From the NCBI GenBank assembly GCA_009760855.2, contig WPIO01000063.1:1793001-1857000 (forward strand): DNA of 64,000 nt, in the 5' to 3' direction. How positions within the stretch are numbered: position 1 is the stretch's first letter; each line of letters opens with the position of its first letter. The notes beneath the pieces are model-generated. The model was not told the origin of the DNA. It saw nothing but the letters and a program-made list of their open reading frames with translations, and searched no databases. This document shows positions 24,001-36,700 of this stretch, one piece after another. Origin of the DNA: Cristatella mucedo. Its lineage: Eukaryota > Bryozoa > Phylactolaemata > Cristatellidae. The position numbers and the translations under genes are program-made.

Positions 24001-26183
24001 GTCAGCCTCCCCCCTCCGTCTGTAAAGATTCTTTTAATTACGGTCTCTTAAAACAGCCTCTGGTTCTGTCCGCCGAAGACTGGCCGATAAGATTGACTTT
24101 TCAGCGCTCTAAAAATGGCTTTACATTATTTTTACTTATTATTATTATTATTATTTATTATTATTATTTATTACATTATTTTGGGAAGAGTGCGAATAGC
24201 ACCGCTCAGAAATAGCACCGGCCGTAAGCGTATGTTTAGACAGCGTCTGGGAAAAAAACCCACTCGTAGAGCCTCTAGCTTCGCGCTGTCCTGAAGGTGT
24301 CGAGATCGTAATGGAGATGCATATGCCAGCCAGCCTACAACAGCGCCACGCTCAGATGTTGTCTGTCTAGTCTGGGGGGCCTTCTCGACCTTGACTGACC
24401 AATCGAGGTGCAGCATTCCTGGTGCTGGTGCTAGCAACGGCACTGGCCAATTGGAGTGGAGCGTTCCTGGGCACAGACGACCGGAAGCTCTGCTAGCATT
24501 AACGTCTGCAGAGAGGAGTTGTTGATTAAACGTTGTCGAGTTCGGTTGTGTTCTGAGTGGTCCAAGTCGTTTACCAACTCGGTTCGTGATATCCCTTAAC
24601 TAGACGACATTTAAAAGAGAAACTAAAAAAGCCACCACTACTCTCAAGTGTTTACTGTGCTAATAGTCCCCTGTGAGCCATATTAGTGCATGCTGCATCT
24701 GTTTGCTAGTTCGTGTTCATTATATTATGTGAGTTTATTATGTAAGTTAATTATTGTAATCTTCACGTTATCGCAAAGCGTTTGATGAGCTTCCTATCTG
24801 CAGTGAGCCTCTGCTGTGAGCCTAGGAAGAGATTTGGCTCTCATAGAAAGCTGAGAAAGCTCTTATCGATGAAAATAGCAGTATCATAATTATATTTCTA
24901 TCCTTCATTTACTTGCAGGCTGCCTGACGGCCAAGGTGCAGGGCGCCGACCGCGAGCGCGACATCGCCGTCGGCCTGCTGCGCAGCGAGCTGAGCAGCGC
25001 TCGAGCCGAGAAGGAGGCGCTTCTGGCCGAGTGCAGCGAGGCGCTGCGCGAGAAGCAGGCCGACGCTCGGCAGCTGACCTGCCGTCTCGAGCAGCTGCAG
25101 CTCGAGCTGACGCAGCTTCGGCGCGCCCACGGCGAAGAGGCGGAGCGGCTGCGCGCGGACGCCGACGCTCGCCTCGAGCGAAGCGCAGCCGAGCGCAGCG
25201 CCGCCCTGGCGGCCGCCGAGCGCGATGCGCTCGCCCTGCGCTCCGAGGTGGAGCGGCTGCGCACCGAGGCGCAGGTCGGCGGGGACGCGCTGGCCGGACT
25301 GCGCCGGCGCCTGGACGGCGCCGAGTCGGAGCGCGACGCGCTGAGCGCCGCCGAAGAGAGGGCTCGCGGCGACTGCCTGCGGCTCGAGGACGCCCTGGAC
25401 GGCGAGCGGCGGCAGCGCGGCGAGCTCGAGGCGCTCGTCGCGCGCCTGAGCGAGGAGTTCGACCGGCGCGCGGCGAGCGCCGAGCGAGCGCACGCCGACG
25501 AGCTGGAGGCACGCGAGGCGCGCATCCGCGACCTGTGCGGGCGCGTCGAGCGAGTGGCGCGCGAGCGCGGCCAGCTGAGCGCCGAGCTGCACGGCGCTCT
25601 GCGAGCCAAGGAGCTCGAGCTGGACTCGCTATCGCGGCGCAGCGCCGCCCTGGAGGCGGCGCTGCGCTGCGCCCAACAGGATCACGCCGCTCGGCTGCGA
25701 GCCAAGCGCAGCGAGATAAGGCGGCTGCGCGACGAGATTCGGCACATGGGCGAGGAGGGCATGCGCCTGCTGCAGCTTCGCGAGCGGGAGATCGCAGTGA
25801 TGAAGACGCACCTCGGCCACTTGCTGGAGCTGATCGACAAGCCGCGGCAGCAGCAGCGCCGGCGACACTCGGCGGCGAGCCGCGGCAGCAGCAGTGCAGG
25901 AGCGCCGCCGCGGACAGCGTCGGTGCCTCGGGGCAGCTTTCTGTCAGCTGCGGCCAGTTCGGGCGCCGTGCCTGCCGATGCACCACTGCCTCCACCGGCG
26001 GCAATGGCGGTCGGCCGCAGTCCGACGGCACAGTCGACTCAGCGCGTGCTGCTGACGTCGCCGTCGGCGGTGCTGCTCGGTAGGACGTCTGCCGAGGCGC
26101 CGAGGAATCGCCTCAGTAACGTCGACCTCTTGCTCAAGGCTCTGCCGAAAGTCGTCGTCTCGACCGAGTCGAAGCGCAAGTGA
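17446..26183 (+). CDS. Unit 2: large coiled-coil protein, three exons (1816 residues)
   Basis: Exons 17446-21053, 22104-22681 and 24919-26183 join in phase (2 then 1) to a TGA stop. An in-frame stop lies just upstream of 17401 and no good acceptor precedes the first ATG, so a true start is likely. ATG 17446 is first; ATG 17479 has the better context (gccATGg). The protein has a disordered Ser/Ala-rich N-terminus, short helical blocks, a Ser/Pro-rich middle, then long dense coil in exons 2 and 3, and a basic Ser-rich tail ending in ESKRK. An AATAAA lies 44 bases after the stop. No enzyme or membrane motif is seen. The family is not recognised; a cytoskeletal or centrosomal scaffold is an inference from coil content and the neighbouring PACT gene. 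It could also be the 3' part of unit 1 through an acceptor I failed to see. Confidence 0.68.
21054..22103 (+). other. Unit 2 intron 1 with SINE/LINE tail
   Basis: GCT-rich first third, AT-rich remainder. A minus-strand SINE/LINE tail lies at 21762-21860. No exon is seen. Confidence 0.6.
21762..21860 (-). mobile_element. SINE/LINE 3' tail fragment
   Basis: The minus strand reads AAGCGCCTAGAAAGAGATTG, then GAGTTCTCCGAGGGCACTTT and (TTA)n. It is near-identical to 12385-12460 over the first 30 bases. Confidence 0.6.
22104..22681 (+). CDS. Unit 2 exon 2, coiled coil
   Basis: Acceptor cgtctatccag, donor GATCTCG|gtgagt; phase 2 to 1. About 192 residues of near-perfect coil (LREQLEQAHASAREERAES). 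Confidence 0.82.
23160..23320 (+). repeat. Dispersed repeat family R1, copy 2
   Basis: Core blocks as in copies 1 and 3. Here the inner segment forms a perfect 8-bp stem (GTAACACC/GGTGTTAC). The intron around it (22682-24918) also holds a minus-strand SINE B box near 23454 and a (TTA)n tract at 24128-24180. Confidence 0.75.
23425..23490 (-). mobile_element. SINE head fragment
   Basis: Minus-strand B box GGTTCGAGTCATG near 23454-23466 in a context like the other SINE copies. The ends are unclear. Confidence 0.4.
24919..26183 (+). CDS. Unit 2 exon 3, coiled coil and C-terminus
   Basis: Acceptor tttacttgcag; the two leading bases complete a Gly codon. About 300 residues of dense coil end near LGHLLELIDKPR, followed by about 110 residues of Ser/Ala-rich disorder and TGA. 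The only donor-like site near the end (CGCAA|gtgaag) would put the exon at 26747 out of frame, which supports this as a terminal exon. Confidence 0.8.
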
Positions 26184-26226
26184 AGATAGGAAGGAAGGAA
26201 TTAATTCCGACCTGTTGGAAGGAAGG

Positions 26227-26232
26227 AATAAA
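26227..26232 (+). terminator. Poly(A) signal AATAAA of unit 2
   Basis: Canonical hexamer 44 bases after the unit 2 stop. A GT-rich region follows, including the (GT)n at 26398-26433. Confidence 0.55.
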
Positions 26233-26395
26233 CGGGTTTGCACGTCGGTGCATCGGCCTGGACAGCAGCAGCCCACAGATGAGCCGAAATTGCTTGGCTA
26301 TTCCTCCACGATGCTGTAGCTCATTAATGCTGACCTCGGCCACAGGACTTGCACCAGGTCAAAGGGCCTGCCCTTCTCTTCACCTTCCTGTCCTT

Positions 26396-26397
<2 letters not shown>

Positions 26398-26433
<36 letters not shown>
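26398..26433 (+). repeat. (GT)n microsatellite
   Basis: Eighteen GT units between units 2 and 3. Confidence 0.9.
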
Positions 26434-26434
<1 letters not shown>

Positions 26435-26746
26435 GGGTAATTAGTGTTGGGAACGATCGTAGCTGCTTCTCTCGGTGGCTGCGAACGGTCTTTACATATC
26501 GGAGCGATTTGGCTGAACGGGTGCCGAGCTGCATCGGTGCCGAACTCGTTGAAGAGGGAGGCCCAGATCCAGAGCAGAAAAGCCCAGGGGTTTTCTCGTG
26601 GCAGCGCTGTCGCGACGATCGCTGTTGCCAGCGCTCTCATGCCGATTCTTTCCACGTTTGTTGGCTCTTGGACTTACTTTTCTGCCTTGGGTTCTGGTCT
26701 GTGCTTGCTTTGCTCGCTTCCAAGCGGCAGCAATAACTAATTTCAG

Positions 26747-26953
26747 GCCGAATCGATGGTGCAGCTGTGCAAAGAAGCAGCCAGCGCTGCCTGCCTAGCG
26801 CAAGCCACGCCGGGCAAGACCGCCGATGCCGCCGAGTCACCTGTCGAAGCTCGACAGGCCGACGTGATGCAGCTGGCTCCATCGGCGGCATCAGACGCCA
26901 AAGCAGCGGAAGCCACTGCCTCTGAAGCAGACGGCCCGTCATCCGAGGGAGGG
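26747..26953 (+). CDS. Unit 3 exon 1
   Basis: Acceptor aactaatttcag, donor GGAGGG|gtgcgt; phase 0. Ala-rich with weak helix. Contains ATG at 26756 (MVQLCKEAASAACLAQ), the first possible start if unit 3 is an independent gene. Confidence 0.65.
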
Positions 26954-29900
26954 GTGCGTAATGTGCTCTCGCTACATCGGGGCATGCCAACTTTTGCCCC
27001 TGGTCACAGGCGAGCACCGGTCCCTCGTCCTGTGGAGCGTGGCACCGGCAGCGTAGCACTCAGCTCCGATCTTGGCGGTGTTCACTGCGACTGCTGCTGC
27101 TGCACTGAGGTAGCACCGTTCTCAACTGCAGAGCGATGAGGAAGAGGAAGACGACATGGGTCGACTGAGAGTGAGGCTTGCCGAGCGTGAGGCCCTGGCT
27201 GAGGAGTATTCCCTGCGGCTGCAAGCACAGCGCGCCGAGATCGAGAGCCTGGCCGAGTTTCAGGTACTGAGCTCAGCTCTGCATGCGCCGGCTTTGGCCT
27301 GCATAGCCCAGCCCAGTGGTTTGCGGTGCGGCGCGCCGGGTGCAGCAGAGCATGCAGCGTGGAAGGTTGGGTAATTTGAGAATGGGCATGGCCTTCGTGA
27401 CCCGAGTGCTTACGCGTTGGCTCAGTTTTGCTGGCTTCGTTGGTTCCTCAGGAACTTGCTCCTGCACAGGTGAGCACGTGACCCGACTGCTACACGGCAC
27501 CCGGCTCCGTGCCTCTTCGCTTGCCCGACTCACTCAGTGCAGCGATCTTTGGCAAATCAAAGAGTCAAACAGCCACCCTCTGATCGCGCCCCCTTCCTCC
27601 TCGTGCAAGCGCAACTGCTTCCTCTCAGCAACCTACTCCCGCCCTGTGCCGCCACCAACACGCTTCAGGCACCTAATGACGGCCCGCGGCTACTGCACGC
27701 GCGCCAGCTGCTGCTATTGACAGCCGATTTGCGTATACTCGATGGCGGGCCATTGCTTGCCCCTCCGCATTGCTGTCGATGCAGAGCTGCTGTGCTCAGT
27801 CAGTCAGCGCACACTGCACGTGCTCGCGCGAGCCATCGCTATGGAGCGTGTCAACAGCATCCAATCTCGATTGGCGCTGCTTCTGGCAGCTCTGCTCGGC
27901 CAGGACTCTGGCATCTGCTCTGATCGTCTGCTCTCCTGATTTTAGGCGAAGCTGCAGGATGATTTCGATGCAGTGGCCGGCATGCTGGAGGCCAAGGAGG
28001 CCGAGATAGACCGCCTGAGCAGGCTGCTGGCCGACGCTGAGCATGCCGCCGAGGCCAAGGCACGTGTAATTCGGGTGGTAGTTACCTGCTGACCTTCGGC
28101 CTTTTGGGCCACGTGCCCAGCCATCCTGCCACCGAATTCTTATTTCCTCAAGCCCCTTTTTCATTCGTTCAAGTGGCTGGCTCAGTTATCTCTCTCCGTG
28201 GTGGGGGCCGGCGGGCGTTCGTTAGTTCAGGCGGTGAACAACCAGTTCATTGGGTGAGCAATCGGTGAGTGATGCCTTCCTTCTCGTGCCCAGTCAGCCG
28301 AGGCCTGACATGCTCGACTGGCCAATCAACGTGTTGGTGCCCGAAACCCTATCCCCATGTGCCCTGCTGCCTTGCCAGTGTGGGATGGGTGGGGTAGGTA
28401 GGGCTAGCCTCAATCACGGATTTACCTCTGCCACGAATATAGGGCACAGCCAAATGAATACGCTTTGTGCAGGTTATGTTTTGGCATGGTGGCAAATCAC
28501 TTTGATGTAGCCGTTGATCTACTGGCTGTATCTCTCACATCTATCTCATATCTATGCCGTCAGCACAAGTGTGGCGCAGCTGTGATAATTTGAACCGCAC
28601 CGAAAGTTCTTTTAGAAAAATTCGTCAAAAGACGTCTGTTTTTATGTTGTTCAATGCTGCCATCTTGCTGTATCCTGGTCGGAGTGTGTTCATTGTTGCC
28701 GTCTTGATTCCTTAAGGTCTAGCATATCTGGCCGTTGATTGCCCAAATGAGAACTCAAAATTCGCATCCGTGATGTTATGAAGCACACACAGCATATCAT
28801 GCAGGCAAGTGATTATTCAATTCGCTGTACATTTTTGGGACGTGACCGTCTTAAGGGCTGGCAGCTAGTTAAGTCAGGCAAAAGTATGCAGTGCTACAAA
28901 ACTGGTCAATTAGAGCTCTGACCCTATAACTAACTTGGATTGTTTAAGATATGCCGATGACTGACAGCGATATTACCTGCTTTTGATATATGTTCAATCG
29001 GGCTGCGCAGTGTTGAATGACCATCCACCCACCCAGCCCCCCTCCTTCACTTTGGAGGAGCCATGCCTGCCAAGTCGGACTTCTTGCGACTGTCCTCTGC
29101 AGCTAGTAAGCGTTCAGTCGCTATCTCCGCTGTAGGTGAGCTTGGACAAGGCAGTGGCTGAACTTTGGCGGGTCATTAAGGAAAAAGATAACGTGATAAA
29201 CGAGAAAGAAGAGGACATGTACACTCAAGGCGAGGAGCTACAGAAAGCAGTGAGTTTAGCTCATTTAGACCTGTCGGCATGGCTGGCCAGAGGCATCGTT
29301 GTGCGCCAGGCGTTTTTATTGTCAGCACTGTCTGAGCTTGGATGACGATGATGATGTCAGACCGTGCCTGGGAATTTGTTAGTGGAGACTTAGCAGATGG
29401 CATCTTGTATGCATCTGTGTGTGCGCCTGCGTGCTTGTGTTTGTGTCCGCATGCCAGCAACAGTATGCCATACCATACAGGTGCTGAGGAGAAGGGGAGT
29501 GGAAGATACTGGTGCAGATAGACACAGAGATGCTGGTAGACATATAGAGATACAGACTGACCGACAGACAGCTCCAAACTTGAGGAAGAGAATGGAGTGA
29601 GTGAGTGAGAAGGAGAGAGATGGAGGGGACGCAAGGAGATAGGTAGCTGCTCACAGAAAAGAGAGATCAGGGAGATTTAGGACAAAGGGACATCGAGAAC
29701 GTCGAGATTGGTTCGTTACGATGCTTTTCCCACGCATCCTCCTGTTCTTGACCACGTGTTCCTAGTGAGAGCTGGGACGGATTCGCGATTAAAGCAAAGG
29801 AGCTAAAAATTCTAAGTTGAGGTTGCCGCTGTGGTTTGGCCCAGCTCTAAGGTGCTTGCCTTTAACTTAACGACCAATGTCATGGGTTCGAGCCCTGCGT

Positions 29901-32900
29901 TATAGGTCAAGTACCTGAATAGGGAATAAGTTCTCCTAGGGCGCCATTCAAATGAATTATATACTTTATATATCTTTGGTTGATGCTCTAAGCCTGCCTT
30001 CAGGTTAGCTTGTTGGTCTCATAGTGCTGCAGCAGCAATTTGTATAATGCTTGCAGGTAATGCATGTAATGTAATGCATATAATGTATGTAGGTGCAGCT
30101 GAAGACGTCTCTTGAAGCTGATCTTCAGCGCCATCGCATGGAGCTGGCTGAAAGGGACATGCTCGTTGCTGCATTGCGACACCAGATATCGACAGCAGTT
30201 GGAGGCGCTAGGACCACTGGAAGTGTCGGGGGCGGTGACTCTGAGTTTAACGTGATGGTAATAGTTTGAAGTGATGATTAGCTGTACTTTTCTCCCTCTC
30301 TTTGCTGGTCGTAGCGTTCAGGTTAAACATAAGAGGATCTGATGAAAATTGGGTCATTTAATTTGCATCTTCCTTCACTTAGTCTGTGGCTGTCCTAATG
30401 GCCGATTGGCTAATGGGAAAGGTGCCGACAGCATTCTGTATTTGAATCCTGCCGTTTGTTTATTGTTTGACTGTCAATAGATGCTAATCGGGTCCACATA
30501 ATCACAATCGGGTCCACAGTGCCCAGCGTGATACTCATGGCTGACCACACTGGCCGGTCTCGGCAATGCTGTCTCAATGCCACTGGCTTGTGCCTTCCAC
30601 CATTACCTGTGAATTTCAAGTGAAATTTCAAAAAAGTGTTTTGTTTTTGAACATGGCAAATGCAAAGGGAGAAATCTTCAGTTCTTTATTTTCACGATTC
30701 TCTTGCGATATAACGGGTCTAGGTGAGATTATGTGTCACACTGCCTCTCCCATGCAGATGTGCAGATGCATGTGTGCAGTCTCACATTGATGTGTGCACA
30801 TGTACATGCGTTTCACTTTACTGACATGATTGGGTTCGCTATATGTGCATGCATGTACAGCTGTACATGCTCGCATGGTCGACCGACGTGTACTCACTGT
30901 TGCTGCTTCCAGACAACTGAAGCACCTCGAGCGTAATGCGACTTAAATGAAAGATGCAAGCCACTTACGCTTTGTTTTTTGGGTAGGTTGTTGAGGGATC
31001 ATCTTCGGGAGAGCCCAGCGGCTCTGCTTCTGCCGAAGCCACGGCTGCTGCTGCCAATGCCAGTGAAGCTGTAGCCGTCTCAGTGGAGCAGCTCAAAGCG
31101 CAAGTGCAGCATCTTCACGGTGAGCTGGAACGGAGCCAGCTCGAGTTGACTCAGGTGAGCAACCAGCAACTCGGCATCCAGCTCGATGCAGACCGGACGC
31201 CTGCGAAGAACAACCGTTTGCTGACTGCTTTTGGCTTGGCGATTGCAATGCAGGTCAAGGACGAGCTTTACAAGTTGAGCGCAGACGGCGACGCCAAGGT
31301 CCGAGCCGCTGTGCTCGAGGCCGAAGAAGAATTCGGCATACGTCTCGACGTGGCAGAAGTCGAGCACAACCGCGCGCTGCTGGAGCTGGAAGGTGGGTGA
31401 CAGAAAACACGTGCACACGCACGCGCACACATACCCTCAACCCCTGCTGCTGCCGAAGACCTTATGTGCGCAGTTACCCCTCCGTGGCGCCGACAGCCAG
31501 TTGCATCGTCGGCTCTCATCGCACACGGCGCTTTTTTGTTTGTGTCTTCAGAGCGGCACGAGAAAGAGCTGGCCGCAGCGCTAGACCAGCTGAAGGAGCA
31601 GCTGAGCGGTGGCATCGAGCGGCCGATTGCCATGCTCCCCGGCGCCGTCGAGCGCCCAGGTACAGTTTCCGGTTCCGAGTCTATATCTGGTCGAGCGCGT
31701 GAATGCGTTGCCAGCCGAATTCGTCTCGCACGGCCACCGCTCTGCTTTCCTGTCGTCGTCTTGCGTCTCCTGCCCTCGTCTCCTGCCTTCGCTGTGCGTC
31801 GCTGGCTGCTTGCTGACTTGCCTCATTCCGACGATCGCATCTGCAGCCTGAGCCATGCGCTTGGAGCAGTGTCCAACCGGTGGTCGCCGCCGACGGCGTC
31901 GCGCTCGCGAATGGCGCTGATGGCCATTGGCGTTTCAGCAGACGGCGATTCGCTCGCTGAGTCCGAGCCGGCGGCAAATGTCGTGTACGGCAGCAGCAGG
32001 CTGCCGGCGAAGGACAGGGCGGCGGCAAGCACCGCATCGATCCACCGGCCGCCGCCCTCTTCGTTCCGAGAGGCTGCATCCTTGTCGGCGCACTCGCCCG
32101 CGCTTGCCTCTGCCACTTTGTCGTCGTCGTCGCCGCCATGGTCGCAAAGGTCAGCGGCTTCGCCGGGCGACTGGAAGGGCAGCCGTCGGGAGCGACGTTC
32201 CGACGACTTCGTTGCCCGTCGTGCATCCGCAGCGGAGCGAGCTGGCCGCGGCGGCCTCGATGAAGATGCTAACGACGACGAAGACTGCGACGATGACGCC
32301 GAGCTGCGACAGCTGCTGCACAGCGTGCGTAGCCAGGGCACGGGAATTCCCACACCGAGCGAACCGCTCCATCAGCGGCGGCAGAGGCTGTCCTCCGCTC
32401 GGGTTAAACTCTCGTACGACGATGGGGAGGAGGAGGAGGAGGAGGACGGCGACTACGCCCTGCTCAGCCGCAGAGCGGCCAGGCGGGCAAGCACGGCTGA
32501 CAGGAGTGGCGCGCGGCCTCCGGCCTCGGCCGCCGGCTTTGGTGCCTGGGCGGACGAGCGGCGAGCACTCTTTGCTGCCATCGACACCATGAAGGACGTG
32601 CTCGCCGAAGCGGACTCACCGAGCGGCCTGTCCTTGGTATGTCCTTGGAAGGATATTGTCCTTGGAATCCTTGGCAGACTAGTTAGTTTAAACAGGGGGG
32701 GGGGTGGGGTGGGGTGGGGTTGGGAGAGATCCCAAGACCAGCCCGCGCTTGCAACAGTCCGGCGTGCGTGAACTCTATCACCCGATTGTCGTTTCAGCTG
32801 ACCGATTTGAGCTTGGCAGATTGGCGGGCTCAACTGCTGCGGTCGTTCATCCGCCTGTTCGCCAAGGAGAGGCTGTTTCTGCTGTCCGAGCTGCGCTCGC

Positions 32901-33389
32901 TCACTGCCGCCGGCGGTGGCAGCGCCGCCGACGCGTCGCCGGCGTCGTCGCCGAGGAGCGGCGCGCCGGCGCAGTGGTGGCAGCAGCGGCTCGAGTGGCT
33001 TGAGCGCAGCGCCGTGTCACAGGCGGCGCTGCAGGCCGAGACGATCGACGCTCTGCTCGCCGCCGACCGGCAGTCGCTGCTGGGAGAGGCACGCGAGCTT
33101 CGTGCGCACATCGGCCTCAGCCAGGCGCAGCATGCATCCGTCCTCAGGCAGCTTCGCGAGGAGATGGAGGCGCGAGAGGAGCGCAGCACCATGCAGCTAC
33201 GATCTCTGCGTGCGAGGGAAAGTGATAGGAAAAATGAATGATGAGTGAGAGAAAGAGATAGGAAAAAAAGAAGAGAATGAGGAGAGGAAGAGGGGAAAGG
33301 GATATGACGAATAGAGATGGGAGAGAGATGAGAGGAGAAAGAATGGTGAGATGACATGAGGAGGGGAGGGGGGAGAGAGTGATACAGAA

Positions 33390-33436
<47 letters not shown>

Positions 33437-33655
33437 GAAGGAGAAGGAAGAGAGGAGACGAGGGAAAGTGATAGGAAAAATGAATGATGAGTGAGAGAAA
33501 GAGATAGGAAAAAAAGAAGAGAATGAGGAGAGGAAGAGGGGAAAGGGATATGACGAATAGAGATGGGAGAGAGATGAGAGGAGAAAGAATGGTGAGATGA
33601 CATGAGGAGGGAGGGGGAGAGAGAGAGAGATACAGAAATATAGAGAGAGAGAGAC

Positions 33656-33701
<46 letters not shown>

Positions 33702-36700
33702 GCAGGGAGAGAGCAGAGAGGCAACTCGCTGACTAGCTGGCAATTAGATGCCGTGCATGGGCAGCAGCAGCAGCCGTGGCTTTGTGCCGGCACTGAGCTC
33801 CTGTTTGTTGTCTCATGCACACACCGCAGTTGAGCTGCTCGAGTACAAGCTCACCCAGGAGAGGGTGGTCGCCGAAGACCTGCGAGCGAGCTTCGACGGC
33901 GAGCACCAGCGGCTGCTCGCTCAGTCGGCCGAGCTGGACAGCTTCAAGGATGCCAACATGGAGCTCAGCCTGAGTCTGTCTGCCGTGCAGGCCGAGGCCG
34001 TGCGCCTTAGGGAGGCCATCGATTGGCGCGACCAGCAGTTGTCCTCGGCCAGGTGCGTACGCATGCTCGTGCATGCGATCCTCCCCGATTTGCCCTCATT
34101 TTGTCTGAGGCCTCTTCCTCTGCTCGAGGCCTGCGTGGCTGTAGGCCGGCACACTGTTGCTCATTCTCGTGCCTGCACGTGGCTGCGCCTGCAAGCTGAA
34201 CGGCCTTGGTTGTATGCATCCAGAGACGTCCGCAATTTGAGCATCTGCTTTGCCTGCATCTTCGCTCACATTGCTCTTCTTCCTTCCCCCTCCCCTCCCC
34301 GTGCCCGAGCCCGCGCTGAGATCAATCGCGTCGAGGCATGCACATGTGGTCTCTCGTTGCACTGTGTGAGTGTCGACGAAGCCGATTGCAGCAGTTTTAA
34401 CCCCTGGTCGACCTAGCACAACCGTCGGACCGCACAAAGCAAATGCGCTTGCTGAGGTGTGATGCATTTCTTGCTATCTCGGCCTCCGTCACCCTCGTTC
34501 CTTTTTCTCGGCATTTCCTTGCTTCCGCCTCCCCTCCGCGGTCACCTGTAGGTCACCGGTGCCGTTGCTGCCACTAGTCGGTGCTCATGCGATCAGTGGG
34601 TGAAGCAGCAGCGGCTCTGTTTCGCCCACGCATCAGGGGAAAGCCTGCCTATCTGCGTCTGCATTTGGCTTTCGTTCCCATGCCAACAATGTCAAGAGTG
34701 GCTCACTCTTTTCTGGGCTGCTGCATTGATGCCGTGTGCCTGCTCGCTTTCATCGCCCAGGGAGCAAATGGACTCAGCAAAGTAAGTGCTGCTCAACTCG
34801 TTCTCCGTGTGGCACGTGTGAAGGTCGTAATCGCGCTGCACCTGCCCGCAGCTAACCAGCCTCGCTCCGCTTAGCTCGGCTGCTAGTTGGGCGATTGCTG
34901 CATGTCGAGCTGCACGTTAGCCACGAGCTTGCCGTGTTGCTTGCTGGCATCGTCGTGCTCCGAGCTATTTTTTTTTAATTTTTAATTAGCTAATTTTTTT
35001 CAATTGCAAAAGCATCGGTAAAAGCTTAATTTTTGTCTTTGGCTCTCTCGGCTTGCTACACGTCTGCTTCGTGCCACGTTATTTGATCCTCCTCCTGCAG
35101 TAGGCACTCGTTATGCATCAGGCCGTCGCGAATCGATTTCGAAGCCTGTGACCGTCTTTGTGCGCCTCGCGCATTGACTGATATTTAAAGCTCGTTGCAG
35201 CTGATCTTTTGTTTGGTGCCAGTGTATGCCAGCGGTTTGCTATACCATAGGCACGCTCTAGCTGTTGCATCGTGCTTGTACTATGTATATTAAGTATGCA
35301 CTATCTACAAAGTCATGACACTACCCCCAGAATCGATGTTTCTTACGAATATTCACTGCATTGGAGGTAACACGATAACCTAGAACATTTAAGTAGCACA
35401 AGAGCTGGCAGTAATCTGGGACATCTGTCAAAAAAAGAACTGGGAGAACAACCCTCGTTTGCCTTAAAAATCACCCTTAACCCAAAGTCAGACACCATCG
35501 AGGAATTCGGAAATCTTTTGGATCAACTTTTGCCTTATCGATGGGCTTTCGGTTTTTATCAAAAGTCGTAGGAAACATTTGTTCTCGGGTGCGGCATGAC
35601 TTCGTCGATTGCTTATGTGTTCGTTTTTATGTGTGCTTTCATGTCCTTCTGTTTACAAGTGGGTACATGCCCGCATGCACCTGCAGCCGTCGAAAGAAAC
35701 ATGAACTAGTGAGCTGGTATGCTTAGTTGACCAATCGGCTCGTAGATGCTCTGAAGAGAGATTGAGTTTACTCATAGAGAGCCAGCCAGAGAGAGGTCTT
35801 TGCTCAACAACTTTGAGTGCTCTTTGCTTGCCTCGCTCGCGCTCTGCAGCAAGGGTGCACCACGTGCTGCAGGAGATTCTACGACGACGAGAGAGCCAAG
35901 ACGGAGCGCCTCATGGAGCTGCTCCACCAGGAGCAGAGCGTGCACGAGGAGCTGAAGGAGCAGGCTAACGACAGCCACAAGAGGGCGCTCGCGGCTCACG
36001 CTCTGGCCACCGAGGTGACCTGCCTGCCCTCTGCGCCACGGCTTTCCCTTTGAAGTCGCCCACTAAGTAGGCTTCTCCCCCCTCCTTTCCTCCAATGAAG
36101 CTTGGCTAGTCGTACCGTTTTGAGTGCTCCGGCAAGGCGTTTCCACGGCTCAACGAGTTGCTTTTACTCACATGCAGAGCACCGTCGGTGCTGGCGGCCT
36201 CGTAGCTCTCTGTCGTAGCGTGGCGCCCTCCCCCCCCCTCCATCTTGCGCTGCACCGAATCGGTTGCTCTCTCTCTCTAACTCGCTCTGTTGGGGTCGTT
36301 CGTCTGCCAGAAGCTCCGAGCCGAGCTGGAGGCGGAGAGGAGCCGCTGCGCTGACGCAGCAGCCGCCCTGGAGAGGGAGAGGCTGGCCGTGGCCGCCTCG
36401 CGGCACGAGCTCGACAGCGCCAGAGCCGACTGGGAGCGGCTGGAGCGGAAGTTGAAGGACAGCTTGGCAGAGCTGCGCGAGAGTCTCGAGGCCGAGAAGG
36501 CCAAGTGCACCAGCCTGTCCGGGTGAGCGCCGCTCGGGCGCCGTCTCGGTGCGGCCGCACGCTTGCCCAGCCTCTGCAGCGCCATCGCGACTGATCGCGG
36601 GCCTTGCGCACACCAGCGCGCTAGGAGCTCTCGACTTCCACTCGACCTAGGAGGAGTTCTCGACTGCCCGTCGTCAGCGCACGCAGGCACGCAAGAGTTG

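Noticed and set aside
24898-26031. 377-residue minus-strand Arg/Ala/Pro-rich frame
   Set aside because: Mirror of the GC-rich coiled-coil exon on the other strand.
26160-26760. Splicing out of unit 2 at CGCAA|gtgaag into the exon at 26747
   Set aside because: It would shift the downstream exon into a frame that stops after about 17 codons; the phase does not match.
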